Source of the DNA: Flavobacterium chryseum
GTDB taxonomy: Bacteria > Bacteroidota > Bacteroidia > Flavobacteriales > Flavobacteriaceae
Assembly: GCF_004362015.1 (NCBI RefSeq)
Contig: NZ_SNWW01000002.1
Span: 310,001 to 374,000 of the forward strand
Direction of reading: 5' to 3'
DNA length: 64,000 nt
Below the pieces are notes generated by a model that was given only the letters and a program-made list of their open reading frames with translations, was not told where the DNA came from and made no database searches. Made by a program: the position numbers and the translations under genes. Within the stretch, counting starts at the first letter, position 1, and each line of letters opens with the position of its first letter. This document shows positions 8,571 to 17,402 of this stretch, in pieces.

Positions 8571-8887
8571 TTTTCAGGTTCGAAATGGGGTTTTACCGCA
8601 AAGATCGCTAAGATTTTACTCAATATTACGTTCACAAAACACAAAGTTCGCAAAGCTGTTTCAACACAAAGCTTTGCGAACTTTACTTTTTATACAGCAT
8701 GCATTTTAGAAACATTGCGACCTCTGTGGTAAAAAACCATTTCAACGTTCAGTTTTATTTAAAGCACTAAATGGACTATTCACCTCCTAATTTGGACGGT
8801 TCGCTATTATTCACTTATAAATCAGCGATTACGATTCTACCTTTGAGAGAAATAATAGAATTTCAATCCAATTTTAAATGAAAAATT
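8571..8887. repeat. Nested hairpin repeat and DUF1223 promoter
   Basis: An outer inverted repeat pairs GGTTTTACCGCAAAGATCGC with GCGACCTCTGTGGTAAAAAACC; nested inside is a strong stem AAAGTTCGCAAAGC / GCTTTGCGAACTTT (about 8641-8686). Related GCAAAGTTCGCAAAG text recurs near 27770. TACCTTTG at 8838-8845 matches the -7 consensus and probably serves the DUF1223 gene. Confidence 0.65.
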
Positions 8888-9682
8888 ATGAAAAATAGAA
8901 TCTTTCTCTTTTTAGCAATTATGCTTTCCGGGCTCTTTTTTCTGAATTGCTTTATGTTTCCTGAAATGGAATTATCAGAAAAAAAAGCAGCAAAAACCGA
9001 GATAAAATCGACAAATAATAAAGGCTTTGCTATAGTAGAACTTTTTACTTCTGAAGGGTGTTCAAGCTGTCCGCCAGCAGACGAATTGATGGCAAAATTA
9101 CAACTTGAATCTAACGGCCAAAACATTTATTTTCTGGCGTATCATGTTGATTATTGGGATCGTTTGGGCTGGAAGGACCAATTTAGTTCGGCTGAATTTA
9201 CAAACCGTCAGCAACATTATAAGGATTGGTTAAATTTGTACGTGATGTATACGCCTCAGTTTATTATTAACGGAAATGCTGAATTTGCAGGTTATAATGA
9301 AGCCGCACTTTCTCAAAAAATTGCTGATGCCTTAAAAACTAAACAAATTGATACGTTGAAACTTACTACTCATTCTGATAACGATTCGATAGCGATTCAT
9401 TTCGAAACAAATTCAGTTGATAAAAACAAAAAAATATTTATTGCAACAATATTGCGAAAAGGAATTTCTAAAGTACAACGCGGTGAAAACAAGGGAAATA
9501 CGTTAAATCACGTTCAGATTGTGAAAGAGCTTAAGAGTTTTTCTATTTCTGAAAAAGAAGGGAATGTGACTATCACAAAGCCAGAAAATTATAACGCAAC
9601 TAACTGGCAGTTAATAGGTTTTATACAAAACACAAGTACAGGAAAAATCTCTGTAACAACAAAAGCTGATTTAAAATCATAA
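8888..9682 (+). CDS. DUF1223 thioredoxin-fold protein, copy 1
   Basis: 264 aa. An N-terminal hydrophobic segment with a cysteine at residue 21 (LNCF) suggests a signal peptide or lipoprotein signal. The DUF1223 core begins at about 47 with VELFTSEGCSSCPPAD; the CxxC pair is Cys58/Cys61. The domain has a thioredoxin-like fold of unknown substrate and is exported. A paralogue lies at 12146-12916. The gene stands alone, with repeats on both sides. Confidence 0.88.
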   Translation: MKNRIFLFLAIMLSGLFFLNCFMFPEMELSEKKAAKTEIKSTNNKGFAIVELFTSEGCSSCPPADELMAKLQLESNGQNIYFLAYHVDYWDRLGWKDQFSSAEFTNRQQHYKDWLNLYVMYTPQFIINGNAEFAGYNEAALSQKIADALKTKQIDTLKLTTHSDNDSIAIHFETNSVDKNKKIFIATILRKGISKVQRGENKGNTLNHVQIVKELKSFSISEKEGNVTITKPENYNATNWQLIGFIQNTSTGKISVTTKADLKS

Positions 9683-9702
9683 ATCAGCTTTTATTGTGTT
9701 TA

Positions 9703-9735
9703 AATCTATGTTTCTATGTGTTTAAAAAAAACACA
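9703..9735. repeat. Dispersed repeat, family AACACATAGAAACATAG, copy 2 (half)
   Basis: A single arm reading AAATCTATGTTTCTATGTGTTTAAA, between convergent genes. It matches the right arm of the copies at 7525-7680 and 35268-35505. Confidence 0.65.
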
Positions 9736-9743
9736 CAAACTTA

Positions 9744-10511
9744 TTATCTGTTCTCTAACCATGTCAAAAAAGCAGTAGCTTTCTCCTTTCCTACCAGTAA
9801 TTTCTCTTCGGTTGGAACGGTTAGTTTGATGATTAATTTGCGTGAGAAATAGTGTTCTGCTTCTCTTATAGCCGAAAAATTAACCAAATATTGCCTGTTG
9901 ATTCTAAAGAATTGTGTTGGCGATAATAGTTTATGAACCTCATCAAGCGATTGTGTTAATTGATATTCTGTTTTATCAAAAGACATAATGGTTGGCGTTT
10001 CATTTTTAATGTAAAAAAACGCAATATTCTCTGTTAAAACAGTTTGGTACTTATTGTTTTTAAAAACCAAAAAGCTGCTTTTTCCTGTATTTTCACCGGT
10101 CCTGGTTAATAAATACTCGAAATCTGGCATGGCTTTTTTATTTCTTTGGAAGAAGTTCTTCAATTCTCCCGCTTTTTTAATGGCCTGTGCAATGCTTTCT
10201 CTTGAAAAAGGTTTCAATACATAATCAATTCCGTTTGATTTGAATGCTTCAATCGCATAATCATCAAAGGCAGTACAGAATATCACAGGTGATAATACGG
10301 CGACGTTTTTAAAAATTTCAAAGCATAAACCGTCAGCAAGCTGAATATCCATAAAAATAAGATCCGGCTGATCATTTTCTGAAAGATAACTCACCGCTCC
10401 ATCAATACTTTGAATGTACGACAGAATTTGAGCATCTGGTCTGATACTCAAAATTAGCTGACCAAGTGCTTTGGCCGTTTTTACTTCATCTTCAATTATT
10501 ACGATAGTCAT
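9744..10511 (-). CDS. LytTR-family response regulator
   Basis: 255 aa. The receiver domain (about 1-120) has acidic residues Glu7/Asp8, phospho-acceptor Asp55 in LIFMDIQL and the KPF motif near 110. The C-terminal LytTR DNA-binding domain (about 150-250) ends with FFRINRQYLVNFSAI, typical of AlgR/AgrA-like regulators. It overlaps the kinase gene upstream by 20 bases, so the pair is translationally coupled. Confidence 0.92.
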   Translation of the reverse strand: MTIVIIEDEVKTAKALGQLILSIRPDAQILSYIQSIDGAVSYLSENDQPDLIFMDIQLADGLCFEIFKNVAVLSPVIFCTAFDDYAIEAFKSNGIDYVLKPFSRESIAQAIKKAGELKNFFQRNKKAMPDFEYLLTRTGENTGKSSFLVFKNNKYQTVLTENIAFFYIKNETPTIMSFDKTEYQLTQSLDEVHKLLSPTQFFRINRQYLVNFSAIREAEHYFSRKLIIKLTVPTEEKLLVGKEKATAFLTWLENR

Positions 10512-11508
10512 AAATCAGTGGTATTTTTACTTTAAAAGTAGTTTCATTTTTATCAATTTCTATTTCCTTATGAACCAAATGCATAAAACGCTGATTGATA
10601 TTATCTAAACCTACTCCGGTCGATAATACGCCTCTTTTAAGCTGAATTTTGTTTTCGATAACCAGGAAATCATTTTCGGTATATAAATCGATTTGCAAGG
10701 GTTTATCGAGCGAAACAACGTTATGTTTAATGCAATTCTCGATTAACAATTGCAAAGTAAAAGGCGGAATTGCAGCATCGTATTGTTTTTGATCGATGTT
10801 ACTATTCAAAACAAAACCGTCTTCAAAACGGGCTTTTAGTAAATAAACATACGAATCTAAGATCTGAAGTTCTTCACGAAGTGATATCAAGTCTAACTTT
10901 CGGCTTTCTAATGTAAATCGATAAAAATCAGATAGTTTCAAAATAAAATCTGAGCTTTGTGGATCCTGAATATCAACCATCGATTTTAAAGTATTTAAAC
11001 TGTTGAATAAAAAATGTGGATTGACCTGTTGCTTTAAAAGTTCATATTGCGCGCCCAGATTTAGAGCTTTCGTAAGTTCCAGTTCTGCGCCTATTTGTTG
11101 GGTTTGATAGTTTTGAAAAAGCAAGTGCAAAAACATGTAAACAATCAAATTGATTAAAAGACCTCGCAATTCAAACATAATTGGTGCATCCATCTTAGAA
11201 ATCTGAAAAAGTTCCTGATGTCCAATTACAATCAAAATCATTACTAAAATCCCCATTATAACGCTTAATAACAATTTCCAGTTAAATAAACTTGTACTGG
11301 TTCGTTTTGTCGAAAATTTGGGCAAACTGTAGATATTGTAATACCATATAAAAATAGAAAATAACAACGTAATGGATGAGTTAATTACGATATCTCCAGG
11401 CGTAGAATATACATCAAATAATTTGGGAATTGAAGCAAGAATTGCCAGTGCTATAGAACTTCCCCAAATGACCTTTAGAGAAACCTGAAAGCGTTTTATT
11501 TTTTCCAT
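10492..11508 (-). CDS. LytS/YehU-type sensor histidine kinase
   Basis: 338 aa with four transmembrane segments in the first 135 residues and no large sensor domain. The His_kinase motif QQVNPHFLFNSLNTLKS has the probable phospho-accepting His165; the N-box is LLIENCIKHN and a short GVGLDNINQR glycine box follows. It phosphorylates the overlapping LytTR regulator. The target is unknown; membrane-integral sensors of this type often respond to envelope perturbation. Confidence 0.92.
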   Translation of the reverse strand: MEKIKRFQVSLKVIWGSSIALAILASIPKLFDVYSTPGDIVINSSITLLFSIFIWYYNIYSLPKFSTKRTSTSLFNWKLLLSVIMGILVMILIVIGHQELFQISKMDAPIMFELRGLLINLIVYMFLHLLFQNYQTQQIGAELELTKALNLGAQYELLKQQVNPHFLFNSLNTLKSMVDIQDPQSSDFILKLSDFYRFTLESRKLDLISLREELQILDSYVYLLKARFEDGFVLNSNIDQKQYDAAIPPFTLQLLIENCIKHNVVSLDKPLQIDLYTENDFLVIENKIQLKRGVLSTGVGLDNINQRFMHLVHKEIEIDKNETTFKVKIPLIYDYRNN

Positions 11509-12145
11509 AATTTTAGTCTGTTTTTTTGATCTTGCTTTGCCAAAGATAGGATATTTTAAAAGTATTTTATGCCTAAAAAATGATTTCTAATTTTTAAAGG
11601 ACCGGAAAATTTCATTCATAATAATACTTAATTATAACTTTAGATATATTAAGTAAAGTATCTGGTATTATATCACTTATGAAATTAAAATTATAGCGAC
11701 TGCCATTTCGTCATAATACTAAAAATGATCATTTTGTATATTTATTTATAAAAATTAGCGATTTTAAAATCTTAAAAAAGTGATTTTATTTTCTCTATTT
11801 CAGAGTTTAAAATTTTAGTTAAAAAATATTTTTTCAATGTATATAAATTGAATTTTTTGTGATAATTCCAATATCATTGAAAAACACACTTAAAATTAGC
11901 CTTTACCTTTCCATTAAAAGAAAGAAAAATGACTTAAAAAAGGATTTAATATTATTGGAAAATCAATTTTATAGGTTTAATAAAACAATTGCTAATTATT
12001 ACAAAAATCAAGAACAATAAATTATTGATATTTAGATATTTAAAATCATTAATGTAAATAAAAATTTTAAACTAAATAGCTGTATTTTTCATATATAAAA
12101 AGCCTCAATTAAGAGACTTTTTATATTGAATTAATAAACAAATAA
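11509..12145. other. Gene-free AT-rich region, 637 bases
   Basis: No convincing reading frame. A minus-strand TATCTTTG box at 11541-11548 is the likely promoter of the LytS/LytTR operon. A hairpin at 12097-12121 (AAAAGcCTC / GAGaCTTTT) is a probable terminator of the DUF1223 gene to the right. The middle 500 bases are very AT-rich and show nothing recognisable. Confidence 0.6.
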
Positions 12146-12916
12146 TTATAACGATATTTGTTGCAAAACTGTCTTATTTACTGCTAAAATACTTCCGGAT
12201 TTTTTATCCTGCACAAAGCCGATTATTTCAAACTCTTTAGCCTCAAAATTTTTAGGCAAACGAATGGATGTTGTTCCTTTTTTGGCCTTACTTAAATCTA
12301 CACTTTGCAACTGATGAACGATTTGATAATGCGATAAAACACGATTAGCATTCTCCCCTCTTTTGACATTGCTATTAGCATGTTTTTGAACAATCGCAAT
12401 TAACAAACTGCTGTTTTTTGAAGTTCCTTCAACAGCATAATTTACAGTAAGATTATTGTTGCTTTGACTGGCTTCTAAATATAAGTCGGCAACAACGGGT
12501 TGAGAAAGTGCAGATTTAATTGCAGCTTTCACAATTGTTTCTTGTGAACCGATATAATCTGCTTTTCCGTTAACGATTAGTTGTGGCGTATAAACTTGTT
12601 CTTTTCCTAAAAACGTTGAATATTCGTATTGCCTTTTAGTGAAATCGGCGTTGCTAAAAATATCTTTCCAGCCTTGTCTGTCCCAATAATCAACATGATA
12701 CGCCAAAATATAAACATTGTCTTCTTTGTATTCATTTTGAATTCTTACCATCAATTCATCCGCAGGCGGACAACTGGAGCAGCCTTCTGAAGTGTATAAT
12801 TCTAAAAGCGCAAATCCCTTTACGGCTTTTTTCTCTGTATTGTTTTGTCCAAAAGCTGTCATTGCCATTAGCTGTAGTGTGATAAAAAATGCTGGTAGTA
12901 CTTTTATTTTTTTCAT
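12146..12916 (-). CDS. DUF1223 thioredoxin-fold protein, copy 2
   Basis: 256 aa, clearly paralogous to the protein at 8888-9682: same FALLELYTSEGCSSCPPADEL core with the CxxC pair Cys46/Cys49, the AYHVDYWDRQGWKD segment, and the VKRGEN...L.H.QIV segment later. A cleavable signal peptide ends near AFGQ (residue 24), so the protein is exported, unlike copy 1 whose N-terminus looks anchored. The role of DUF1223 is not established. It may follow the hydrolase gene upstream in one transcript (66-base gap). Confidence 0.88.
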   Translation of the reverse strand: MKKIKVLPAFFITLQLMAMTAFGQNNTEKKAVKGFALLELYTSEGCSSCPPADELMVRIQNEYKEDNVYILAYHVDYWDRQGWKDIFSNADFTKRQYEYSTFLGKEQVYTPQLIVNGKADYIGSQETIVKAAIKSALSQPVVADLYLEASQSNNNLTVNYAVEGTSKNSSLLIAIVQKHANSNVKRGENANRVLSHYQIVHQLQSVDLSKAKKGTTSIRLPKNFEAKEFEIIGFVQDKKSGSILAVNKTVLQQISL

Positions 12917-12982
12917 AATTCTGTCTTTACGATTTCTTTAAGGCTTTAAAACAGTGATTATTTGTTTTAATTTTTAATTGAT

Positions 12983-14005
12983 TTATTTAAGTCCGTCCAC
13001 ATCAATAATCGCCTGTGCAAATGCCTTCGGATCTTCTTGTGGTACATTGTGTCCTATTCCTTTTAGAATTCTGTGGGCATATTTTCCTGTGAATTTACTC
13101 GCGTATGCTTTTCCATCAGCGTTTGCGCCGTCGAAATCGCTGCCTATTGTAATCGTTGGGACTTTTATTTCAGGTCTTGAAGCTAGTTTTTTCTCTAGAG
13201 AATCGTATTTAGACTCTCCGGCTTCAAGCGATTGTCTCCATCTGTAATTATGAATTACGATTGCTACATGATCCGGATTATCAAACGATTGTGCGGTTTG
13301 GTCGTAAGTTGCTTTATCGAAATTCCATAAAGGAGAAGCTATTTTCCAGATCAGTTTATTGAATTCATAAGTATTTTGGGTATAACCTAATTTTCCTCTT
13401 TCGGTAGCAAAATAATATTGATACCACCATCCTAATTCTGCTGTTGGAGGCAATGGTTTTAAGTTTGCTTCAAGATTTACAACTAAATAACCGCTTACAG
13501 AAACTAATCCGGTTAAGCGTTCCGGCCAAAGTGCTGCCATAACTACGGCTGTTCTTGCTCCCCAATCGAAACCTCCAATAATGGCTTTATCAATTTTAAG
13601 CGCATCCATCAAAGCAATGATATCGCTTGCAAGTGCTGCTTGTTGTCCGTTTCTAAAAGTATCTTTAGAAAGAAAAGTCGTTGTTCCTGATCCTCTTAAA
13701 TAGGGCGTAATTACCCTGTAACCTTTTGCCACTAATATTGGCACTACTTCATTGTAACTGTGAATGTCGTACGGCCAGCCGTGAAGCAAAATTACGGGTT
13801 TTCCTGTTGAAGGTCCGGCTTCGGTATACCCTACGTTTAAAAGTCCGGCATTAATTTGTTTTAATGTTCCAAGAGAACTTGTTGTTGTTTGTTTTTCTGA
13901 TTGTGCATTGATTGCTGTCATTGTAAAAAACAAAGCTGCAATTAGCACTATTTTAGAAGCTACTCTGTTTACGAAACTGCTTTGGTTATTTTGTAGTGTT
14001 TTCAT
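12983..14005 (-). CDS. Exported alpha/beta hydrolase with Asp nucleophile (epoxide hydrolase/dehalogenase class)
   Basis: 340 aa with a signal peptide ending near INAQ (residue 35). Fold markers are the oxyanion segment HGWP (75-78), the nucleophile elbow GGFDWG with Asp147, and a late catalytic His in GIGHNVPQED (about 323). An Asp in the elbow rather than Ser puts it with epoxide hydrolases and haloalkane dehalogenases, not esterases. The promoter is a near-duplicate of that of the epoxide hydrolase at 14767-16071, so the two are probably induced together. Confidence 0.85.
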   Translation of the reverse strand: MKTLQNNQSSFVNRVASKIVLIAALFFTMTAINAQSEKQTTTSSLGTLKQINAGLLNVGYTEAGPSTGKPVILLHGWPYDIHSYNEVVPILVAKGYRVITPYLRGSGTTTFLSKDTFRNGQQAALASDIIALMDALKIDKAIIGGFDWGARTAVVMAALWPERLTGLVSVSGYLVVNLEANLKPLPPTAELGWWYQYYFATERGKLGYTQNTYEFNKLIWKIASPLWNFDKATYDQTAQSFDNPDHVAIVIHNYRWRQSLEAGESKYDSLEKKLASRPEIKVPTITIGSDFDGANADGKAYASKFTGKYAHRILKGIGHNVPQEDPKAFAQAIIDVDGLK

Positions 14006-14048
14006 GATTATTATTTTTAATAGTTTGATTATTAGTTAATTTCTTCGT

Positions 14049-14123
14049 CAAAGGTATTCTTGCAACGGTCCTTTTACAATCAGAAAATAGTTGAAACGGA
14101 CAAAGTTGCGGCTGAAACGGACA
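14049..14123 (-). promoter_or_regulatory. Promoter with 21-bp-period direct repeats, hydrolase 1
   Basis: Minus strand: -7 box TACCTTTG (14049-14056), TTG 20 bases upstream, then two direct copies of TGTCCGTTTCA (14113-14123 and 14092-14102) exactly 21 bp apart. Helically phased direct repeats just upstream of -33 are typical of AraC-type activators. The same arrangement with the same 36-base spacing to the -7 box occurs at 16117-16191. Confidence 0.65.
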
Positions 14124-14144
14124 GACAAAAACATAAGGTTTTAA

Positions 14145-14554
14145 TTATTTAGCCAGTACCAGAATAGGTTTCCCTTTTTCAACAATGTATGTCGCCAGCT
14201 CTGAAGCTTTGCTATTAGTATGATTCTTAGCGGAGTGAATTTGGCCTGCGGGAATAAAAAGTACTTCTCCGGCTTTTAATATTATTGGCGTTTTATCTTC
14301 AACTTGATATTCTAGAGAACCTTCCAAAACATAAATAACTTCTTCGCCGGGATGAGAATGTTTCCCAAAAGCCGTATGAGGCTCAAAATCGATTCGTGCT
14401 TGAACAGTTTCGTGTCCAACGACACTTATGTCGTGTTTTTGTAAATCGGTTCGTGTAATCCCTGATTTTTGCGCTGATGCATTATTTGAAATGGTAAATG
14501 CTATAAAACTTAGAATAGCAATGGTATATAACTGGAATTTTTATTTGTTTTCAT
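14145..14554 (-). pseudogene. Cupin-domain exported protein, frameshifted in the signal peptide
   Basis: The cupin frame is open from just after a TAA near the 5' end to the stop at 14145. It encodes a signal-peptide-like stretch (FQLYTIAILSFIAFTISNNA), then a cupin barrel with metal-type residues GKHSHPGEEVIYVLEG and IPAGQIHSAKNH. There is no ATG in that frame. The only sensible ATG (14552-14554) is one frame off: its frame stops after 14 codons. Adding one A to the A5 run (T5 at 14538-14542 on the given strand) would join the two and restore a perfect signal peptide of about 136 aa in all. So it is a one-base indel in a homopolymer: real mutation, phase variation or sequencing error. Confidence 0.8.
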
Positions 14555-14629
14555 ATCTTTTGAATTGTTGTGTGTGTTTTCGAATACTTAGATTTCGTAT
14601 TGATTTTCAAATTAATCTATGTGTTAGCT

Positions 14630-14702
14630 ATTTTTTACGCAGATTTTGCAGATTGAGTAGATTTTATTTTTTAATGTATTTAATGCTTAATCTGTGGGTT
14701 TA
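14630..14702. repeat. Decayed ACGCAGATTTTGCAGAT repeat
   Basis: A degenerate copy of the CACGCAGAT hairpin family of 6278-6376, with ACGCAGATTTTGCAGAT on the left and AATCTGTGGGTTT on the right, in the gap between the cupin and epoxide hydrolase genes. Confidence 0.5.
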
Positions 14703-14766
14703 TATAAAACACATAGAGTAATTATGAAAAAACTTTGGACTGACTTTAATTTTTAATTTCTAATTT

Positions 14767-16071
14767 TTAATTGCCTTTTCTCAATGATTTAAAAGCGGCG
14801 CGAAGTTCAATGGTAAAAAGTTGTGGTTCTTCCCAGCAAGCAAAATGTCCGCCTTTGTTTACTTCATTAAAATAAATCAGGTTTTTGTATGCTCTTTCGG
14901 CCCAGCTTTTTGGTGCCTGATAAATTTCTCCGGGAAAAACGGTAATCGCAACCGGAATTTTAATTTCATTCGTTCTTTGCTCTACAGCATTAAAGTTGTT
15001 GGTGTTGTTTTCCCAATACAATTGTGCCGATGAATTTGCGGTATTGGTAAACCAGTACAATGAGATGTCATCCAGCATTTCGTCTCTGGTTAAGGATTTT
15101 TCAGCATTTCCTCCGCTATAAGTCCAATCGTTGAATTTATCCAGGAAGAATGAAGCCAGACCAACAGGAGAATCTGTAAGTCCGTAACCTAAAGTTTGCG
15201 GACGTGTAACCATCATTCCGGCATAACCTGCACCTTTGGTATATAATTTATTAAGTGAATTGAAAGCTGCTTTTTCTTTTACTGATAATCCTGCAGGTGC
15301 CGGATCTCCATTTTGTAAAGCTTTTGAAATAGCTGCAGGAACTGTTGCAGGCATATTTAAGTGAATTCCTAATAATCCTTCCGGAGCCTGGCGTGCCATG
15401 GCATCTGCAATTACTGAACCCCAGTCACCGCCTTGAGATACATACTGTTTGTACCCCAAACGTTTCATTAAAACATCCCAGGCATTTCCAATTTTTTCCG
15501 GTCCCCAACCTGTTCCTTTTGGTTTTTCTGAGAAACCATAGCCCGGCATTGACGGAATTACAAGATCAAAAGCGTCTTCGGCTTTTCCTCCATAAGCTGT
15601 TGGATCTGTTAACGGCCCAATTACTTTTAGAAGTTCAAAGAAAGATCCCGGCCAGCCATGTGTAATAATTAGTGGCAGTGCATTTTTATGTTTTGATTTT
15701 ATTTGAATGAATTGAATATCCAATCCGTCGATATTGGTAACAAATTGAGGCAATGCATTTAGTTTGGCTTCTGTTTTATGCCAATCATAATCAGTTCCCC
15801 AATATTTTACAAGACCTTGAATTTGCTGTAATTTCAATCCTTGAGATTGATCTGTTACGGTTTCTTTATCAGGCCATCTTGTAGCGTTTACACGATTACG
15901 GAGTTCTGTTATTGCTTCCTGAGAAATACTAATACGGTACGGACGAATTGCTTCTGAATCATTTTTAGTTTGTATTTGTTTTTGCTGTGCGAAGCCAGCT
16001 GTGGCGATCAGCATAAAAGTTCCTGCTGCAATTGCATTCAGAAAACTTATTTTATTTTGAATTGTTTCCAT
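14767..16071 (-). CDS. Epoxide hydrolase (EHN-domain family), exported
   Basis: 434 aa with a signal peptide ending near GFAQ (about 29). The EHN domain begins near 43 with RPYRISISQEAITELRNR and NATRWPD, as in juvenile-hormone/microsomal epoxide hydrolases. The alpha/beta hydrolase part has HGWPGSFFE (138-146), nucleophile Asp216 in GGDWGS, and a late GGHFACWEEPQLF with the catalytic His. It would open epoxides to diols in the periplasm. The promoter is homologous to that of the hydrolase gene at 12983-14005. Confidence 0.92.
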   Translation of the reverse strand: METIQNKISFLNAIAAGTFMLIATAGFAQQKQIQTKNDSEAIRPYRISISQEAITELRNRVNATRWPDKETVTDQSQGLKLQQIQGLVKYWGTDYDWHKTEAKLNALPQFVTNIDGLDIQFIQIKSKHKNALPLIITHGWPGSFFELLKVIGPLTDPTAYGGKAEDAFDLVIPSMPGYGFSEKPKGTGWGPEKIGNAWDVLMKRLGYKQYVSQGGDWGSVIADAMARQAPEGLLGIHLNMPATVPAAISKALQNGDPAPAGLSVKEKAAFNSLNKLYTKGAGYAGMMVTRPQTLGYGLTDSPVGLASFFLDKFNDWTYSGGNAEKSLTRDEMLDDISLYWFTNTANSSAQLYWENNTNNFNAVEQRTNEIKIPVAITVFPGEIYQAPKSWAERAYKNLIYFNEVNKGGHFACWEEPQLFTIELRAAFKSLRKGN

Positions 16072-16116
16072 TGTTTTGATTTTTTAAATTATATGTTTAT
16101 CAGTTAATTTCTTCGT

Positions 16117-16191
16117 CAAAAGTATAATGGTTACAGCCCTTTTAAAATGAGGAAATAGGTTAAACAGACGAAGTGAATCCTGAAACGGACA
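16117..16191 (-). promoter_or_regulatory. Promoter with 21-bp-period direct repeats, epoxide hydrolase
   Basis: Minus strand: -7 box TACTTTTG (16117-16124); upstream TGTCCGTTTCA (16181-16191) and a degraded copy CGTCTGTTTAA (16160-16170), 21 bp apart. Distance from the proximal repeat to the -7 box is 36 bases, identical to the promoter at 14049-14123, and the leader GACGAAGAAATTAACTG is also shared, so the two regions are duplicates. Confidence 0.65.
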
Positions 16192-16240
16192 TACAGAAAC
16201 CTGAAAATTTTCAAATAATACTTTAGGCCTATTTGTAAAC

Positions 16241-16278
16241 AAAAAAAGAACCTACAAGTGTAGGTTCTTTTAAAACAA
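16241..16278 (-). terminator. Terminator of the YceI-NMO operon
   Basis: Perfect 12-bp stem AAAGAACCTACA / TGTAGGTTCTTT with a T run on the minus strand, just beyond the nitronate monooxygenase stop. Confidence 0.85.
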
Positions 16279-16298
16279 TCTGTGTTTAACAACTTAAA

Positions 16299-17387
16299 TT
16301 AAGCTTTCAGATCGCCGAAATATTGTGAAGTTTCTTTTATTAAAGAATCCATTAATTCTTTTGCTTTTTTATGTTTTAAAATTGGAGCAATTTGTCCGCC
16401 CCAAAATAAGATCATATCCCATTTTTGTTGATCGAGAGCCGCTTTTCGTAACGGCGCCATAAGTGTGGTTTGCAGCGGAAATGGTAATATGTTTTCTTCT
16501 CTGCCTAAAACTTCTTTGGCAATTCTGCTGGTAATTCCACGGCCAAGTCTTCCTGTATACGCACGAGATAAAGTGGTATATTTTGCAGCATCTGAAAATA
16601 ACATTTCTCTGTGAATAGGCAATGCATTCGATTCATCGGTGGCTAGAAATGCGGTTCCTATTTGAGCTGCATCTGCTCCTAGCGCCAATGCTGCTGCAAC
16701 GCCTTTTCCGTTTGCAATTCCGCCTGCCGCAATAACGGGGATTTTTACTTTTTCGCGAATCAATTGCAGTAATACAAAACTTCCTGTTACAGATGATTCT
16801 GCTGAAGCTAAAAATGATGGTCGGTGTCCGCCGGCTTCAAAACCAGATGCGATAATCATATCTACTCCTGCTGCTTCCAGAAAAATGGCTTCGTCTAAAG
16901 TAGTCGCTGCACCAACAGTAACAATTCCTAATCTGCGACATTGTTCTAGAACATCGGCTGAAGGAACTCCAAACATAAAACTGAATACTTTCGGACGGAT
17001 GTCTAAAATTACTTCCAATTGATTTTCAAACCTGGATTGAAATGGAACTGGCTTTTCCGGTAACGGAATTCCAACCTCATCAAAATAAGGTTTATACAAT
17101 GCCTTGGCCTGATTGTATTTTTCATCGGTTAACCCAGAATCAGGAATATCATGATCTGAAACCCAAAGGTTGATGTTATACGGTTTGTCTGTTGCTGCTT
17201 TTATTTGCTTGTCTACCTCATAAATTTCCTGTGGAGACATTGTGTAGGCTCCGTAGCCGCCAAGTCCGCCAGCGTTTGAAACCGTAGCAGTGAGTTCTAC
17301 TGTTGATAAATTACCTCCAAATGGTCCTTGCAGAATTGGATATTGAATACCCAATAATTCTGTAGCTTTTGTATTGTACCACATCAT
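16299..17387 (-). CDS. Nitronate monooxygenase (2-nitropropane dioxygenase family)
   Basis: 362 aa FMN-dependent TIM-barrel enzyme. The N-terminus LGIQYPILQGPFGG and the phosphate-binding AAGGIANGKGVAAAL / GADAAQIGTAFL are characteristic, with the catalytic histidine His188 in GFEAGGHRPS. It oxidises alkyl nitronates such as propionate 3-nitronate, a detoxification reaction, although many relatives are annotated only by similarity. Two adjacent ATG codons are possible starts. It is the last gene of a five-gene operon, 15 bases after the NTF2-like gene. Confidence 0.92.
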   Translation of the reverse strand: MMWYNTKATELLGIQYPILQGPFGGNLSTVELTATVSNAGGLGGYGAYTMSPQEIYEVDKQIKAATDKPYNINLWVSDHDIPDSGLTDEKYNQAKALYKPYFDEVGIPLPEKPVPFQSRFENQLEVILDIRPKVFSFMFGVPSADVLEQCRRLGIVTVGAATTLDEAIFLEAAGVDMIIASGFEAGGHRPSFLASAESSVTGSFVLLQLIREKVKIPVIAAGGIANGKGVAAALALGADAAQIGTAFLATDESNALPIHREMLFSDAAKYTTLSRAYTGRLGRGITSRIAKEVLGREENILPFPLQTTLMAPLRKAALDQQKWDMILFWGGQIAPILKHKKAKELMDSLIKETSQYFGDLKA

Positions 17388-17402
17388 TTCTTCTTTTAAA
17401 GT

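Noticed and set aside
14428..14721. A 97-codon plus-strand frame opposite the cupin gene
   Set aside because: Cysteine/phenylalanine-rich shadow of the cupin and repeat sequence; the minus-strand cupin frame explains the region.
15345..15665. A 106-codon plus-strand frame within the epoxide hydrolase gene
   Set aside because: Antisense shadow; the epoxide hydrolase motifs lie in the opposite frame across the whole stretch.
16245..16270. Perfect AAAGAACCTACA palindrome as a regulator operator
   Set aside because: Placed right after an operon end with a T run, so it is better explained as an intrinsic terminator.
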